NCBI GenBank assembly: GCA_027487775.1
Contig: JAIYCY010000029.1
Location: 124,001-188,000, forward strand
Direction of reading: 5' to 3'
Source: Planctomycetaceae bacterium
GTDB taxonomy: Bacteria; Planctomycetota; Phycisphaerae; Tepidisphaerales; Tepidisphaeraceae
DNA length: 64,000 bases
Part shown: positions 46,122 through 55,020 of the stretch, piece after piece
Numbering within the stretch: the stretch's first letter is position 1
Layout of the letters: each line of letters opens with the position of its first letter
The notes under the pieces: model-generated
What the model saw: the letters and a program-made list of their open reading frames with translations, nothing else
Database searches by the model: none
What the model was told of the DNA's origin: nothing
Program-made: the position numbers and the translations under genes

Positions 46122-46589
46122 ATGTCGGATGAAATGAAGCCCATTGGAAAAGAGAGCGAGGTCGCGGTGCTTTTGGTCGATGACGATCCGGATTGCCGTG
46201 CGCTCGTGCGTGACGCGATTGAGGAGAGCGGCATCAAGCCGAGCATCACTGAGATGCCCGACGGGATGGCGGCGTTGCTGTATTTACAGCAGCAGCTTGC
46301 GATCGGTCAGAAGCCTTCGCTGATCTTCATGGACGTGGAGATGCCGCGTATGGACGGGATTGAGACGCTGCGCCGGATTCGAGAAGAGCCGAAGCTGCGT
46401 GATGTTCCGGTGGTGATGTTCAGTGGCGTGGAAGACGCGGCGGTGGTGGCTCAGGCGGCCCGGTATGGGGCGAACAGCTACACCGTGAAGCCTGCGGATG
46501 CCGGGCGATTTCTCCAGGACGTGCTGCAGAGCACGGGCTACTGGCTGAAGCTGCACCGACACGCCGCCGACCTGCGTCAAGCCGGATGA
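46122..46589 (+). CDS. single-domain response regulator (CheY-like receiver)
   Basis: 155 residues. The receiver fold shows VLLVDDDPDCRALVRDAI (acid pocket), the phospho-acceptor Asp in LIFMDVEMPRMDGIETL, Thr/Ser in VVMFSGVEDA and Lys in YTVKPADAG. There is no output domain. It starts 12 bp after the histidine kinase and 107 bp before the GGDEF regulator. It is probably a phosphate acceptor or shuttle between the kinase and other targets. Confidence 0.92.
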   Translation: MSDEMKPIGKESEVAVLLVDDDPDCRALVRDAIEESGIKPSITEMPDGMAALLYLQQQLAIGQKPSLIFMDVEMPRMDGIETLRRIREEPKLRDVPVVMFSGVEDAAVVAQAARYGANSYTVKPADAGRFLQDVLQSTGYWLKLHRHAADLRQAG

Positions 46590-46696
46590 CGAGTGGAAGC
46601 GGAAGAGTCGAAAGACGACGGAGATGCGAGATGCCCGAGTGAGATGCGGGTGATGAATAGGCCATTAGAAGGCGGGCGAAACAGGCCCGGAACCAA

Positions 46697-47698
46697 GTGA
46701 ACAATACACGACTGCTGCTCATCGATGACGACGCCGACCAGCGAGACCTCTGTCGCGAGGTGCTCGAGGACCGCTTCGGCATGGGGTGCGTGGTGCAGGC
46801 GGGCAATGGCGTTGAAGCACTCGCGCAGCCGCTTGAGGCGTTTGATCTGATTTTGTGCGACTGGAATCTCCCTGACTGCAATGGGCTTGAGCTGTTGGGC
46901 AAGATTCGGCAGCGGTGCGATACGCCGGTGATCATGGTGACAGGCGAGAATGTCAGTGCGTTTGCCGCCGATGCGATTCGGAATGGTGCGACGGACTACA
47001 TTGTGAAGGTGGAGAATTATTTTTTCACGATTCCGCTTGTTGTCGAGAAGAATCTGGCGGTTGCGAAGTTGGCAAGAGAGAACGCAATGCTGAGGCGTGA
47101 GCTTGAATCGAGTCTTGTGAGCGTTCAGCAAACGAATCAGCAACTGGAAGGCGCGCTTCAGAAGGTCGAACAGATGGCTGCGACGGATGCGTTGACGGGT
47201 TTGTTTAATCGTCGGCACTTCAATGTGGTTGTGGAGCAGCTTTTTGCTGAGAGTTCGCGTTACAACACGGATTTGACGTGTGTTCTGATCGATCTGGATG
47301 AATACAAGCAGCTCAACGACGGATACGGGCATCAGGTGGGTGATCAGGTGCTGGTGATTGTTGGTGAGATTCTGCGTCGATCGGTGCGAAAGAGTGACGT
47401 GGCGGCGCGGTATGGAGGCGATGAGTTTGTGTTGTTGCTGCCTCACATCGACAGCGGCGAGGCGTCACGATTGGTGGAGCGGATTCGTGAAGACTATCGA
47501 CGCCAGACTGCGAATCTGTTGAAGAAGGATCGCGGGATGAGCATGTCGATAGGCGCGGCTTGCGTGAGCCAGAATCGTCCGACCAGCGCTGCTGACCTGA
47601 TCGCGCTGACTGATGCGGCGTTGTATGTGAGCAAGAAGGGCGGACGCGATCGGATCAGCCTGAGCAGCGAGACGCGTGGCCTTCGTGCGGCGGGTTGA
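46697..47698 (+). CDS. response regulator diguanylate cyclase
   Basis: 333 residues from GTG 46697. The N-terminal receiver has LLLIDDDADQRDL, the Asp in LILCDWNLPDCNGLELL, and a Lys in YIVKVENYFF. A coiled-coil linker follows (NQQLEGALQKVEQMAATDAL), then the GGDEF domain with DALTGLFNRRHF, IDLDEYKQLND and the active-site RYGGDEFVLLLP. The intact GGDEF motif predicts synthesis of cyclic di-GMP, controlled by phosphorylation. An RxxD inhibitory site is not clear. The terminator at 47744 ends the operon. Confidence 0.93.
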   Translation: MNNTRLLLIDDDADQRDLCREVLEDRFGMGCVVQAGNGVEALAQPLEAFDLILCDWNLPDCNGLELLGKIRQRCDTPVIMVTGENVSAFAADAIRNGATDYIVKVENYFFTIPLVVEKNLAVAKLARENAMLRRELESSLVSVQQTNQQLEGALQKVEQMAATDALTGLFNRRHFNVVVEQLFAESSRYNTDLTCVLIDLDEYKQLNDGYGHQVGDQVLVIVGEILRRSVRKSDVAARYGGDEFVLLLPHIDSGEASRLVERIREDYRRQTANLLKKDRGMSMSIGAACVSQNRPTSAADLIALTDAALYVSKKGGRDRISLSSETRGLRAAG

Positions 47699-47743
47699 TC
47701 CGTTGAAGCAAGCCGATCGAGTGGAGCATCGAGATCTGAAAAC

Positions 47744-47785
47744 GAAGAACCCGACGAGACTCAACTGCTCGTCGGGTTCTTCCTT
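47744..47785 (+). terminator. Rho-independent terminator after the signalling operon
   Basis: 15-bp stem gaagaacccgacgag / ctcgtcgggttcttc around a 9-nt loop. It lies between convergent genes and may serve both. The T-tract is short (ttcc). Confidence 0.75.
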
Positions 47786-47843
47786 GATCAATGTTGTGAG
47801 ATGGCGGAAGCAGTGTACTTCGCGTCAGCTCAGCGTACCTTGA

Positions 47844-48473
47844 TTACTTCTTGTACTTGACGGTGCAGCCGTAGGCCTTGGTATCGGGTGTGCTGACGGC
47901 GGTGCCGGCGAGGACTTCATCGAGTGCCTTGGCGACGTAATTGGTTGCGCCGGCGATGTCGTTGGCGTCGGCGCTGGGCTTGTCATCGATGGCGCCGCGG
48001 TAGACGAGGACGCCCCTGTTGATGACGAACATGTGCGGGGTGCGGGTGGCTTCGTAGAGATCGCCAGCGACGCCTGCTTGATCGTTGAGGATGGGGCGGT
48101 TGATGTTCCACTTCTCAGCGACCTTCTTGTTGTGTGCATTGTCGGAGTTGTGGGTGCTGTTGATGGCAAGCCAGACGACGCCCTTTTGTGCGTAGGCTTC
48201 GGCCCACTTGTTCATGTGGCCTTCCTTGTAGAACTTGACGACAAAGGGGCAACCGTCGTTGAACCACTCGAGCACGACGACTTTGTCATTGAAGTCGCTG
48301 AGCTTGACAGTGTTGCCGTTGTGATCGATGAGTGTCAGATCGGGTGCGGGCTTGCCGAGTTCGGCGTGGGCGTGATCGTGACCATGATCTTGCTTCTTGT
48401 CTTCCCGCGCAAAGGCGGTGAACGAAAGACCGGCTGCAACGAGCAGCGCCAGAGCGAGTGCGAAACGTTTCAT
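47844..48473 (-). CDS. exported redoxin / thioredoxin-fold protein
   Basis: 209 residues. A signal peptide is clear (RFALALALLVAAGLSFTAFA), followed by a His-rich stretch HGHDHAHAE. The redoxin domain shows APDLTLIDHNGNTVKLSDF, VVLEWFNDGCPFVVKFY with a single Cys-Pro (no CxxC), and AINSTHNSD. This pattern (GCPFV) is common in planctomycete redoxins of the AhpC/TSA-like group. The His-rich segment could bind a metal. It is directly downstream of a DsbD-N-like gene on the same strand, so both may work in periplasmic thiol or metal handling. Confidence 0.85.
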   Translation of the reverse strand: MKRFALALALLVAAGLSFTAFAREDKKQDHGHDHAHAELGKPAPDLTLIDHNGNTVKLSDFNDKVVVLEWFNDGCPFVVKFYKEGHMNKWAEAYAQKGVVWLAINSTHNSDNAHNKKVAEKWNINRPILNDQAGVAGDLYEATRTPHMFVINRGVLVYRGAIDDKPSADANDIAGATNYVAKALDEVLAGTAVSTPDTKAYGCTVKYKK

Positions 48474-48553
48474 CAGAGACCTCCAAGAGAAAGGGTGAAC
48501 GAGTTAAAACCGCGCGACGCCGCGTCACGCATTTGTACATTCTAGGCATTCAA

Positions 48554-49174
48554 TCAATCGATGGGCTTGGAAACTTCCTGCCACTTGGCGAATTCGTCTG
48601 CCCGAACGGGGTCGGCGGACGTTTTGACGGGGAGACTTAAGGTGAGCTTCTGACCTTCTGGAATGCACTGATCTTCGGTGCAGACCACCCAACGGACATC
48701 GAGCTCGAGTTCGACGGACTGTCCGAGACTCAGAGTCGGATCGACAGTTAGATCAACAAGGAGTACGAGCGAGCCGTAGTAGACCTGTTCATCGCCCGCG
48801 GCGCTTTTGTGAATGACGGCCGGGGGGAATCGGAGCGGGCCTGCGGTGATGCCCGCGGGGGCTTTGAGTTTGAGTTTGGGCTCCATGCCGGGACTGACAG
48901 GATCGGGTTTGTAGAGATGCCAGTCGTTCTGAATGGTGAAGATGAGAGCGAGGGTTCGAGTGCTTCCCGGGACAAGCGCGGTCGCGTCGCTGATGACTTC
49001 GACTGAGGCGTGTGCCCTCGCCTGGCTTGGTTCGGATTGCAGGGCCATCGGCAAAGCGGGTGAATTCTCGATCGTTGATGTTACGCCAGACTGACCAACT
49101 CCGATCGCCTGGCCCGCGAGTGCAACAAAGGTCATGATTCCGAAAAGAGGCGCGATGCGTCGTAGGTTGTTCAT
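48554..49174 (-). CDS. exported DsbD N-terminal-domain-like protein
   Basis: 206 residues from ATG 49174, with AAGGGA just upstream; an ATG at 49216 lacks this. A signal peptide is apparent (PLFGIMTFVALAGQAIG). The remaining domain has NDWHLYKPDPVSPGMEPKL, VYYGSLVLLVDLTVD and VRWVVCTEDQCIPEG, the immunoglobulin-like N-terminal domain of DsbD with its C-x5-C pair. In DsbD this domain passes electrons to periplasmic partners. Here the membrane and thioredoxin parts of DsbD are missing, and the redoxin gene follows after 80 bp. Confidence 0.8.
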   Translation of the reverse strand: MNNLRRIAPLFGIMTFVALAGQAIGVGQSGVTSTIENSPALPMALQSEPSQARAHASVEVISDATALVPGSTRTLALIFTIQNDWHLYKPDPVSPGMEPKLKLKAPAGITAGPLRFPPAVIHKSAAGDEQVYYGSLVLLVDLTVDPTLSLGQSVELELDVRWVVCTEDQCIPEGQKLTLSLPVKTSADPVRADEFAKWQEVSKPID

Positions 49175-49364
49175 GCAGAGATCCCTTCGGGCATCGATTA
49201 GACACGCTAGGCGCACGTAAGTTGCATGGTAAATCCGCGGACTTGCAGTTTTTTCACTTTCGGGGATGTTTTGTTTCTAGCTTCCGCACTCGGGCAGATG
49301 TGGATTCGATGAAGAATCCGGCCCGAGAGGCGAGCGCTAGCTGAATCTTCATGGAGGCGAAGAC

Positions 49365-49787
49365 ATGCAACACGAGAAACTGACACGGGCGGCGGTGGGA
49401 TGCATCGCGATCGGTACGATGATGACGGCCATCGGATGCAGCACCGGCACCAAGTCCGGTCGTGCAGCGACCGGTGATGATGTTTTGGATGTCGGTTCGT
49501 CGTCGTTTGACAACGCGTCTTACGGAACCGGGGCGACGAGTGGCGGGATGGTCGAGATGAACAGTACTGCGCCGGCAGCGCCGGAGTATGTTGCTCCGGA
49601 GCCAGCGCCTGTCGCACCGGCCGCGCCCGCAGCTGCGCGTCAGCACACGATCGCCAGAGGCGACACCGCCTGGAGCCTTGCGGTCAGATACTACGGAGAT
49701 GGCAAGCAGTTTCCGCGTATCTTTCAAGCCAACCCCGGCCTGTCCGAGCGTAACTTCCCGGCGGGCAAGACGATCGTGATTCCGTGA
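49365..49787 (+). CDS. LysM-domain lipoprotein
   Basis: 140 residues, with GGAGG before the ATG. The leader ends in MMTAIGCST, a lipobox. An Ala/Pro-rich linker follows (APEYVAPEPAPVAPAAPA), and the C-terminal ~45 residues are one LysM domain (HTIARGDTAWSLAVRYYGDG, ending NFPAGKTIVIP). LysM binds peptidoglycan or chitin-like glycans. The protein would tether the membrane to the cell wall or position another enzyme. No catalytic domain is attached. Confidence 0.9.
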   Translation: MQHEKLTRAAVGCIAIGTMMTAIGCSTGTKSGRAATGDDVLDVGSSSFDNASYGTGATSGGMVEMNSTAPAAPEYVAPEPAPVAPAAPAAARQHTIARGDTAWSLAVRYYGDGKQFPRIFQANPGLSERNFPAGKTIVIP

Positions 49788-49818
49788 AGGCGCGTTTGCG
49801 GTTGTTGGTCGTCAGTTC

Positions 49819-52182
49819 TCAGTTGCAGGTCGTCGGTTGCAGGTGGACTGCGTGTTCGCGCATCCAGAGTGCGGATGAGATGATCCGCGGATAGTACTTG
49901 CTTCCGCGTGCGATGCCGTCGACGAATTGGTCGCTGCATGCCCAGTACGCGCTGATCGGATGGAGCATCCAGCCGACGTGGGCGGCGTCGGCGCGGTCGA
50001 AGATCGACTTGATCTCCGGGTCTGCCTCGAGTCCGAGCACCGAGCGGCAGACATGCTGAAAGATCGCGATTTTGCTCATCCAGGAGTTGGCGCTGGTGGA
50101 ACTGAGTCGTAGTCCACCGTCGGGAAAGAGGTTTCGTTGTTGCGGGTCTTTAAGCAGCGCGAGCGTGTGATGCTTGAGGATTTTGACGAGTTCGGGTGCG
50201 GTGTTGCGAACGTCCTCGTTCCAGAATTGCGGATAGAGGAGCCCTTCGACGGCGGGCAGGATGCGACTTGCATGCCCCGGATTTTCGGCTTCGAAGACTG
50301 CGGGGATCACGCCATCGGGATTCGCGTGTTTGACAACGGTGCGTGCGGCGCGTTGTGCTTGATCGATGATGGATTTTGAGGCGTCGGATGCGTCGGCATG
50401 TCCGAGTGATTGCCGTAGATGCAGAAGTCCGCGCAGGCTCGCCCAGGCTTTGACGGCCATGTAGAGATTGCTGCGCGTTTGCGCGAGCGAGTGGTCGAGC
50501 GAGTCGTACGTCGTGATCTCCGAACCGCTCTGACAGCGGAGCGAGTCGTAGACGATGATGCCTGAATCGTCAGCGCGATTTCGCAGGCTGGTGCGGCAGG
50601 CTTCGATGATGTGTTCGTTGGCGCGTGCCCATTCGAGATCGCCGGTGCGAGCAACATAGACAGCGGCGATGAGGATCCAGTTGCAAAGTTCTTCGCCGCT
50701 CATGTGGCTAAAGCAACCGACGAGGTCGGGCAGTTCGTAGCTGCTTCTGCCTTGGGGGCTGAAGTTGTTGTGGATGCCCTGATCGTGACAGAAGCTGATT
50801 CCGCCGGGCCTGATGTCGTAATGCTCGATTCCGATCGTCGTGCCGAGCGTTCGGGGCGTGTTCATCACATCCGGACTATCGACTGCCTGCTTTCCCATCA
50901 GCTGAATCGCGCTTGCCTTGGGGACTTTGATTTGATCAACGTAACTGTAATGCCTCACAAAGTTGTCGAGCAGATTTTTGACGACCCACGGATGTTGATC
51001 GAGTTCCCAGAAGACCTGGTCGACGCTGAGGTCGAGCGTGTTGAGCATGCAGTATTCGCCCTCGTTGACGATCCAGTACGGCTCCCCGCCGACGTCGAGA
51101 AGTTGGGTGCTGCCGTGGTAGCTGCGCGTGGCGTGGGCGATGAGGAATTGCTGGTCAGCGGACAGTGTTGAGCGTAGCAGTTTTTCGTCGAGATGATGTG
51201 CCGCATCGATGGCGTGTTGGATGTTGGATAAGGCGCTGTCGAGGACGTGTTCGAGAGATCGATAGGCACGCGAGTAAAAGTAGTCTCCTTCGAGTCCAGT
51301 GGTGGCGATGCCTTCGAAGAAGAATCCGATACCGATGGCAAGAGTGCGTGATTGGCCGGGCGGGACGGTGATTCCGATGCCGGGGACGGAGCCGAGTTGG
51401 TGAGGGACGGGGTCTTTGATGCCGCTTTCGAGGTCAAAGCGATTGAATCCGAACGGGCGACCGTCGATCGGATGGGCCGATGGTTCGTGCCGCGGATCGA
51501 GGTCATGGTTCCGTTGACTGTCGATGCAGCGGGCGGAGATGCCGAACTTTCTGCGGAAGGCGAACCCGCAACGGATTGAATCGTCAGTCGAGCCTAGGCT
51601 TGAACCACTGCTCGAATCATCGATCGTTGGGATCATGCGTACGCCCGCCTCGGCGAATTGCATGGCGAAGAACGCGGTCTTGGAAGTTGTGCCGCGTGTG
51701 TTGTCGACGGTGAGCGTTGCATAGATTGCGGGGATTAGCGCGCGATCCCATTCGCCGACGCTTGTGCGATGGAGATCGGGGATTTGGAGGAATGGGGTGT
51801 AGATCGCGAATTCGAAGTCGTCGGTCTTCCATGCGTCGGTGGCCCAGCCGTAATGTCGGCGAATCTCGCTGGGCTGATAGGTCGGGAACTTGGGTGTGGT
51901 ATGAGCCTCGGCGGGTCCTGCTGCGCGTTCGACGTCGTAGCGTCCGGCCTCGTTGGATGATGCACCTTCGAAAAAGGGAAGGACTTTGACGGGACCGTTA
52001 CTCGAGCGATCGCCTGATTTGATGCCGATGTAGATGTTTTGATTGCCCGGCTTTCCGATTTCGAGTCCGAACCCGCCGCGTGATCCGAATTGGCCGCAGG
52101 TAAAGCTTGCAAAAGCGCCGATGGGCGAGTGTTGAGCGTGAAAGCTGATGTCACGAAAGAGCGGAGGCAATCGGTTTCCCAT
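49819..52182 (-). CDS. beta-xylosidase, glycoside hydrolase family 52
   Basis: 787 residues (Geobacillus enzymes about 705), with GGAGG five bases before the ATG. GH52 hallmarks run through the whole protein: FHAQHSPIGAFASFTCG near the N-terminus, YFYSRAYRSLEHV, WIVNEGEYCMLNTLDLSVDQ with the nucleophile Glu at about 374, SYELPDLVGCFSHMSGEEL, EITTYDSLDHSL with the acid Asp at about 560, NLFPDGGLRLSSTSANSW and GSKYYPR. Both catalytic residues look intact. There is no signal peptide, so it would act in the cytoplasm on imported xylo-oligosaccharides. Insertions near 185-250 and 425-455 explain the extra length. Confidence 0.92.
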   Translation of the reverse strand: MGNRLPPLFRDISFHAQHSPIGAFASFTCGQFGSRGGFGLEIGKPGNQNIYIGIKSGDRSSNGPVKVLPFFEGASSNEAGRYDVERAAGPAEAHTTPKFPTYQPSEIRRHYGWATDAWKTDDFEFAIYTPFLQIPDLHRTSVGEWDRALIPAIYATLTVDNTRGTTSKTAFFAMQFAEAGVRMIPTIDDSSSGSSLGSTDDSIRCGFAFRRKFGISARCIDSQRNHDLDPRHEPSAHPIDGRPFGFNRFDLESGIKDPVPHQLGSVPGIGITVPPGQSRTLAIGIGFFFEGIATTGLEGDYFYSRAYRSLEHVLDSALSNIQHAIDAAHHLDEKLLRSTLSADQQFLIAHATRSYHGSTQLLDVGGEPYWIVNEGEYCMLNTLDLSVDQVFWELDQHPWVVKNLLDNFVRHYSYVDQIKVPKASAIQLMGKQAVDSPDVMNTPRTLGTTIGIEHYDIRPGGISFCHDQGIHNNFSPQGRSSYELPDLVGCFSHMSGEELCNWILIAAVYVARTGDLEWARANEHIIEACRTSLRNRADDSGIIVYDSLRCQSGSEITTYDSLDHSLAQTRSNLYMAVKAWASLRGLLHLRQSLGHADASDASKSIIDQAQRAARTVVKHANPDGVIPAVFEAENPGHASRILPAVEGLLYPQFWNEDVRNTAPELVKILKHHTLALLKDPQQRNLFPDGGLRLSSTSANSWMSKIAIFQHVCRSVLGLEADPEIKSIFDRADAAHVGWMLHPISAYWACSDQFVDGIARGSKYYPRIISSALWMREHAVHLQPTTCN

Positions 52183-52266
52183 GATGCCTCCACTCTATCG
52201 AGTTTGCGAAATGCGTCGAGATGCCGGGGCCGGACTCGGTCGACAGGAGGTCCCGGGCCGTTGGGC

Positions 52267-52953
52267 TCAGGCCCGACGTCGGCGCAGTCCGATGAGCGCA
52301 GCACCCGCGAGGATCGAGAGCGTGGCCGGCTCGGGGATGGCCTGCACGGAGATATCGTAGCTCGTCGGCAACGAGATCGAGCCGAGGCCGTCGGAATGGA
52401 GTCGCAGGATCGCGCGGATATTGAAGATGCCGGTCGTGATGCCTGGTGCGGTGTTGGTGCTCGGACCGAGCGCGAACGGTGAGACCGTGGCGGTCAGCGA
52501 GGGGATCATGATGTTGGCCCCGCCGAAGTCCATGATCGTATCGACCTGCACCGCCGACATCGGGCCACTCGTCCACGAGCCTGAGAGCGAATGACTTCCG
52601 AGATAAGGCCCGGGCGAGGTCGTGAGATACGTGTGATCGACGATCACCGTGACATCGCCCGCGCCGGCGGAATTCAATGCGGTGACGTTGTAGACAAGAT
52701 TCGTAATCGTCAGGTCGAAAATCGTCCCGGTGGGATCGTTGGCAACGATCACATCGAACGCAACGTTGCCCGCCGGTGCGGTCTGCGTGAAGGCTTGGGT
52801 GAACGTCGTGCCCGGAGCACTCGAAGGCGTTCCTGCGATCAAGCCGGGTCCGAGATCTCCCACGATGTTGATCGTCTGCCCCGAAGCTGCGCTGAGCACT
52901 CCGCCCACCACCAACGCCATCGCCACAACGCCCGCGCGTGCTGAATTCAACAT
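52267..52953 (-). CDS. PEP-CTERM sorting-domain secreted protein
   Basis: 228 residues from ATG 52953, five bases after GGGAG; an ATG 12 bases upstream is possible. A signal peptide is seen (GVVAMALVVGGVLSAASG). The mature part is beta-rich and acidic or neutral (DVTVIVDHTYLTTSPGPYL, NTAPGITTGIFNIRAILRL). The C-terminus has PEPATLSILAGAALIGLRRRR, the tripartite PEP motif, TM helix and basic tail recognised by exosortase. It would be cut and placed at the cell surface or in the matrix. No exosortase gene is in the window. Confidence 0.9.
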   Translation of the reverse strand: MLNSARAGVVAMALVVGGVLSAASGQTINIVGDLGPGLIAGTPSSAPGTTFTQAFTQTAPAGNVAFDVIVANDPTGTIFDLTITNLVYNVTALNSAGAGDVTVIVDHTYLTTSPGPYLGSHSLSGSWTSGPMSAVQVDTIMDFGGANIMIPSLTATVSPFALGPSTNTAPGITTGIFNIRAILRLHSDGLGSISLPTSYDISVQAIPEPATLSILAGAALIGLRRRRA

Positions 52954-53099
52954 GACCGCTCCCATCCGTAAAAGTCCGCTGCGAACGCCTGTTCCAACTG
53001 GTTTTTCTTAGATGCAACCGAAGGCACTCGCCTCCGACTCCGGGAAAAGCGCTTCCACATGGAGGGCGTCGACCGCAGCGATCGACTGCCCCATAACCG

Positions 53100-53124
53100 G
53101 CAAGTTAGCATTGCGCTAACTTGC
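53100..53124. promoter_or_regulatory. perfect 10-bp inverted repeat, possible operator
   Basis: gcaagttagc / gctaacttgc around a 5-nt spacer (attgc), 147 bp upstream of the PEP-CTERM start and 152 bp before the methyltransferase. There is no T-tract directly after it, so an operator is a better guess than a terminator. Confidence 0.5.
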
Positions 53125-53276
53125 GGACAATGCGATTTTTCCTCGAAATTGAAAATTTTGAATGAGCTGATCCGGTGCGATCTTAGTGCCGCAGAAATCG
53201 CCGGGATCCGCCCCGAATCCGCCGCATCGGGTCCTTCCACTTGACGCTCAGCCCGCCGCATCGTGGGATCACACCC

Positions 53277-54104
53277 ATGCCCGATCGACGACACACGCCC
53301 CGCCCCAATCCCGATCATCGTCGATCCGATGCCGATCGACTCGAACGATCTGATCGCTCAGACCGACCCGCCGCCCGTTCCCATCACAAAAAGCCGCCGC
53401 TCCGCATCCAGCCCACCACGCTCTGGGAATACCCATCCCAAGACTACGGCGATTCGCACCAAGGCATCCCCGGCTACAAGGGCGCGACGCCCAGCTACAT
53501 CATCTGGAATCTGCTTCAGCGCTACACCGAACCTGGCGAGCTGGTCGTCGATCCCTGTTGCGGCTCGGGCACGACGCTGGACGTCGCCCGCGATTTGGGT
53601 CGCCGCGCGCTCGGCTATGACGTGCACCCCAAACGCAAGGACATCTTCCGCGTCGATGCCCGCAAACTCCCACCCGAACTCACCGGCAAAGTCGACTTCG
53701 TCTTCATCGATCCTCCATACTCCACCCACCTCGACTATGGAGATGACCCAAGAGACTTGGGAAAACTCTCCGCCCGCTCCGGTGAATACTACCCCGCCAT
53801 GCGCGATGTCTTTGTCGAAATCCTCCGCGTGCTCAAACCAGGCCGCGCCATGGGCCTGTATGTCAGCGACAGTTACGAGCATCGCTCGGGCAAAGGCACG
53901 TTTCATCCCATCGGCTTTGAGCTTTTTCGCATCATGCTCGACATCGGTTTCGAGCCGATCGACATCGTCAGCGTCGTCCGCCACAACCGCACGCTCGAGA
54001 TGGGCAACTACCGCAAGGCCGCCGAGGAGGGCAACTACTTCCTCCGCGGCTTCAACTACCTCTTCATCATGCGAAAGCCCAGCCCGCCACGTCCCACCCA
54101 CTAA
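53277..54104 (+). CDS. solitary DNA methyltransferase (N4-cytosine or N6-adenine type)
   Basis: 275 residues from ATG 53277; a TTG at 53241 is an alternative. The first ~40 residues are basic and disordered. The SAM-binding motif is VVDPCCGSGTTLDVARDLG near 100, and the catalytic motif IV is FIDPPYSTHLDYG near 150, with YIIWNLLQRY before motif I. DPPY is compatible with amino-methylation of adenine or cytosine. No restriction endonuclease is adjacent, so it is an orphan. Such enzymes often regulate gene expression or replication. The recognition sequence is unknown. Confidence 0.85.
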   Translation: MPDRRHTPRPNPDHRRSDADRLERSDRSDRPAARSHHKKPPLRIQPTTLWEYPSQDYGDSHQGIPGYKGATPSYIIWNLLQRYTEPGELVVDPCCGSGTTLDVARDLGRRALGYDVHPKRKDIFRVDARKLPPELTGKVDFVFIDPPYSTHLDYGDDPRDLGKLSARSGEYYPAMRDVFVEILRVLKPGRAMGLYVSDSYEHRSGKGTFHPIGFELFRIMLDIGFEPIDIVSVVRHNRTLEMGNYRKAAEEGNYFLRGFNYLFIMRKPSPPRPTH

Positions 54105-54299
54105 CCGCCACACAGAGCCAGGCGTGGTCCTCATCCCGCGATCCGTATCGAAGCGACCAGACTTCGAACCTGTCCATGCGGTCGTCACGAAGTGTCTTCG
54201 ACTTAAGCCCAACGCGAAGATTTCGGGAGCTCGTCAATCTTTCGTCTATCTCCGAGCCCGTATCACTCGTCCGGTCCGCTTCCAATTGGGGAAAGCAGA

Positions 54300-54713
54300 T
54301 CAAGGCTGCTCTTGAGCCTTGACCGCTGACGGATTCCTCCAACGTGCAGCAAGCTCGATGACATTAGCGGTTTTACGCCTCACGACTCCCGGATAAGAAG
54401 TCGCTAGATCTTCGAACTCAACGTCATCCAGTCCTGCCACGTCGTCGGCCGGAAGCCACCAGTTTTGATGCCATGTATAAAATGGCTTGAACGACTGGAT
54501 CGTCCGACTCGTGCGTAGGTCATAAACGTAAAAAGAACCTCGACGCACGGGTTTGACACCGAACTTGGGATCTTCGTGAAGCACGATTGGCGATTCTACC
54601 GGCAGGTCAAAAATGAAAACGTACTTCTTCGCCGGCTTGAATCTCTCATAGAAGCACGAACCTACCAACAAGCCAATGAGTGCAATGCCACTGATGACTA
54701 CGACTCGCTTCAT
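54300..54713 (-). CDS. small putative lipoprotein of unknown function
   Basis: 137 residues. The leader VVVISGIALIGLLVGSCFYE contains a lipobox-like LVGSC. The mature part (KYVFIFDLPVESPIVLHED, then VYDLRTSRTIQSFKPFYTWH) has no known motif. Base composition is less GC-rich than the neighbours, hinting at a different origin. It is isolated between the methyltransferase and a repeat-rich noncoding kilobase. Confidence 0.6.
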   Translation of the reverse strand: MKRVVVISGIALIGLLVGSCFYERFKPAKKYVFIFDLPVESPIVLHEDPKFGVKPVRRGSFYVYDLRTSRTIQSFKPFYTWHQNWWLPADDVAGLDDVEFEDLATSYPGVVRRKTANVIELAARWRNPSAVKAQEQP

Positions 54714-54771
54714 GGCTCAGCACCCATCAAATAGATTCGAATTTCGAACCATCCCAACGAATCGAAAGAGC

Positions 54772-55020
54772 GCGTAGGGTGCATGCAATGCACCTTTGGC
54801 GGCGCGATGGAAGAGCGGAAACAGCAGGTAGGGTCCGGTGTACGCACCGGACCGTTGGATTCGGATGTTACTCAAATCGATCAAATCGTGCATCCCAGAT
54901 TCTTTCGGGCGACTGTTGTCGACAGACACATTGCCAATAGCTGCGTAGGGTCCGGTGTATTCACCGGACCATTTCGCAAGCGACGCAACGACGGTCCGGT
55001 GCGTACACCGGACCCTACGC
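54772..55020. repeat. four dispersed palindromic repeats with a gtagggt head
   Basis: Copies at about 54772-54801, 54828-54853, 54943-54974 and 54991-55020 (inverted). The core is gtagggtccggtg plus a short loop plus caccggacc, so each can fold as a hairpin. The first copy has changed arms (gtagggtgcat/atgcacc). They lie in the gene-free stretch 54714-55670. Confidence 0.8.

Noticed and set aside
53059..53244. Small plus-strand frame with a helix-turn-helix-like stretch (LKILNELIRCDLSAAEIAGI)
   Set aside because: It is only 61 codons, runs through the inverted repeat, and has no ribosome-binding site; the resemblance to a winged helix is probably chance.
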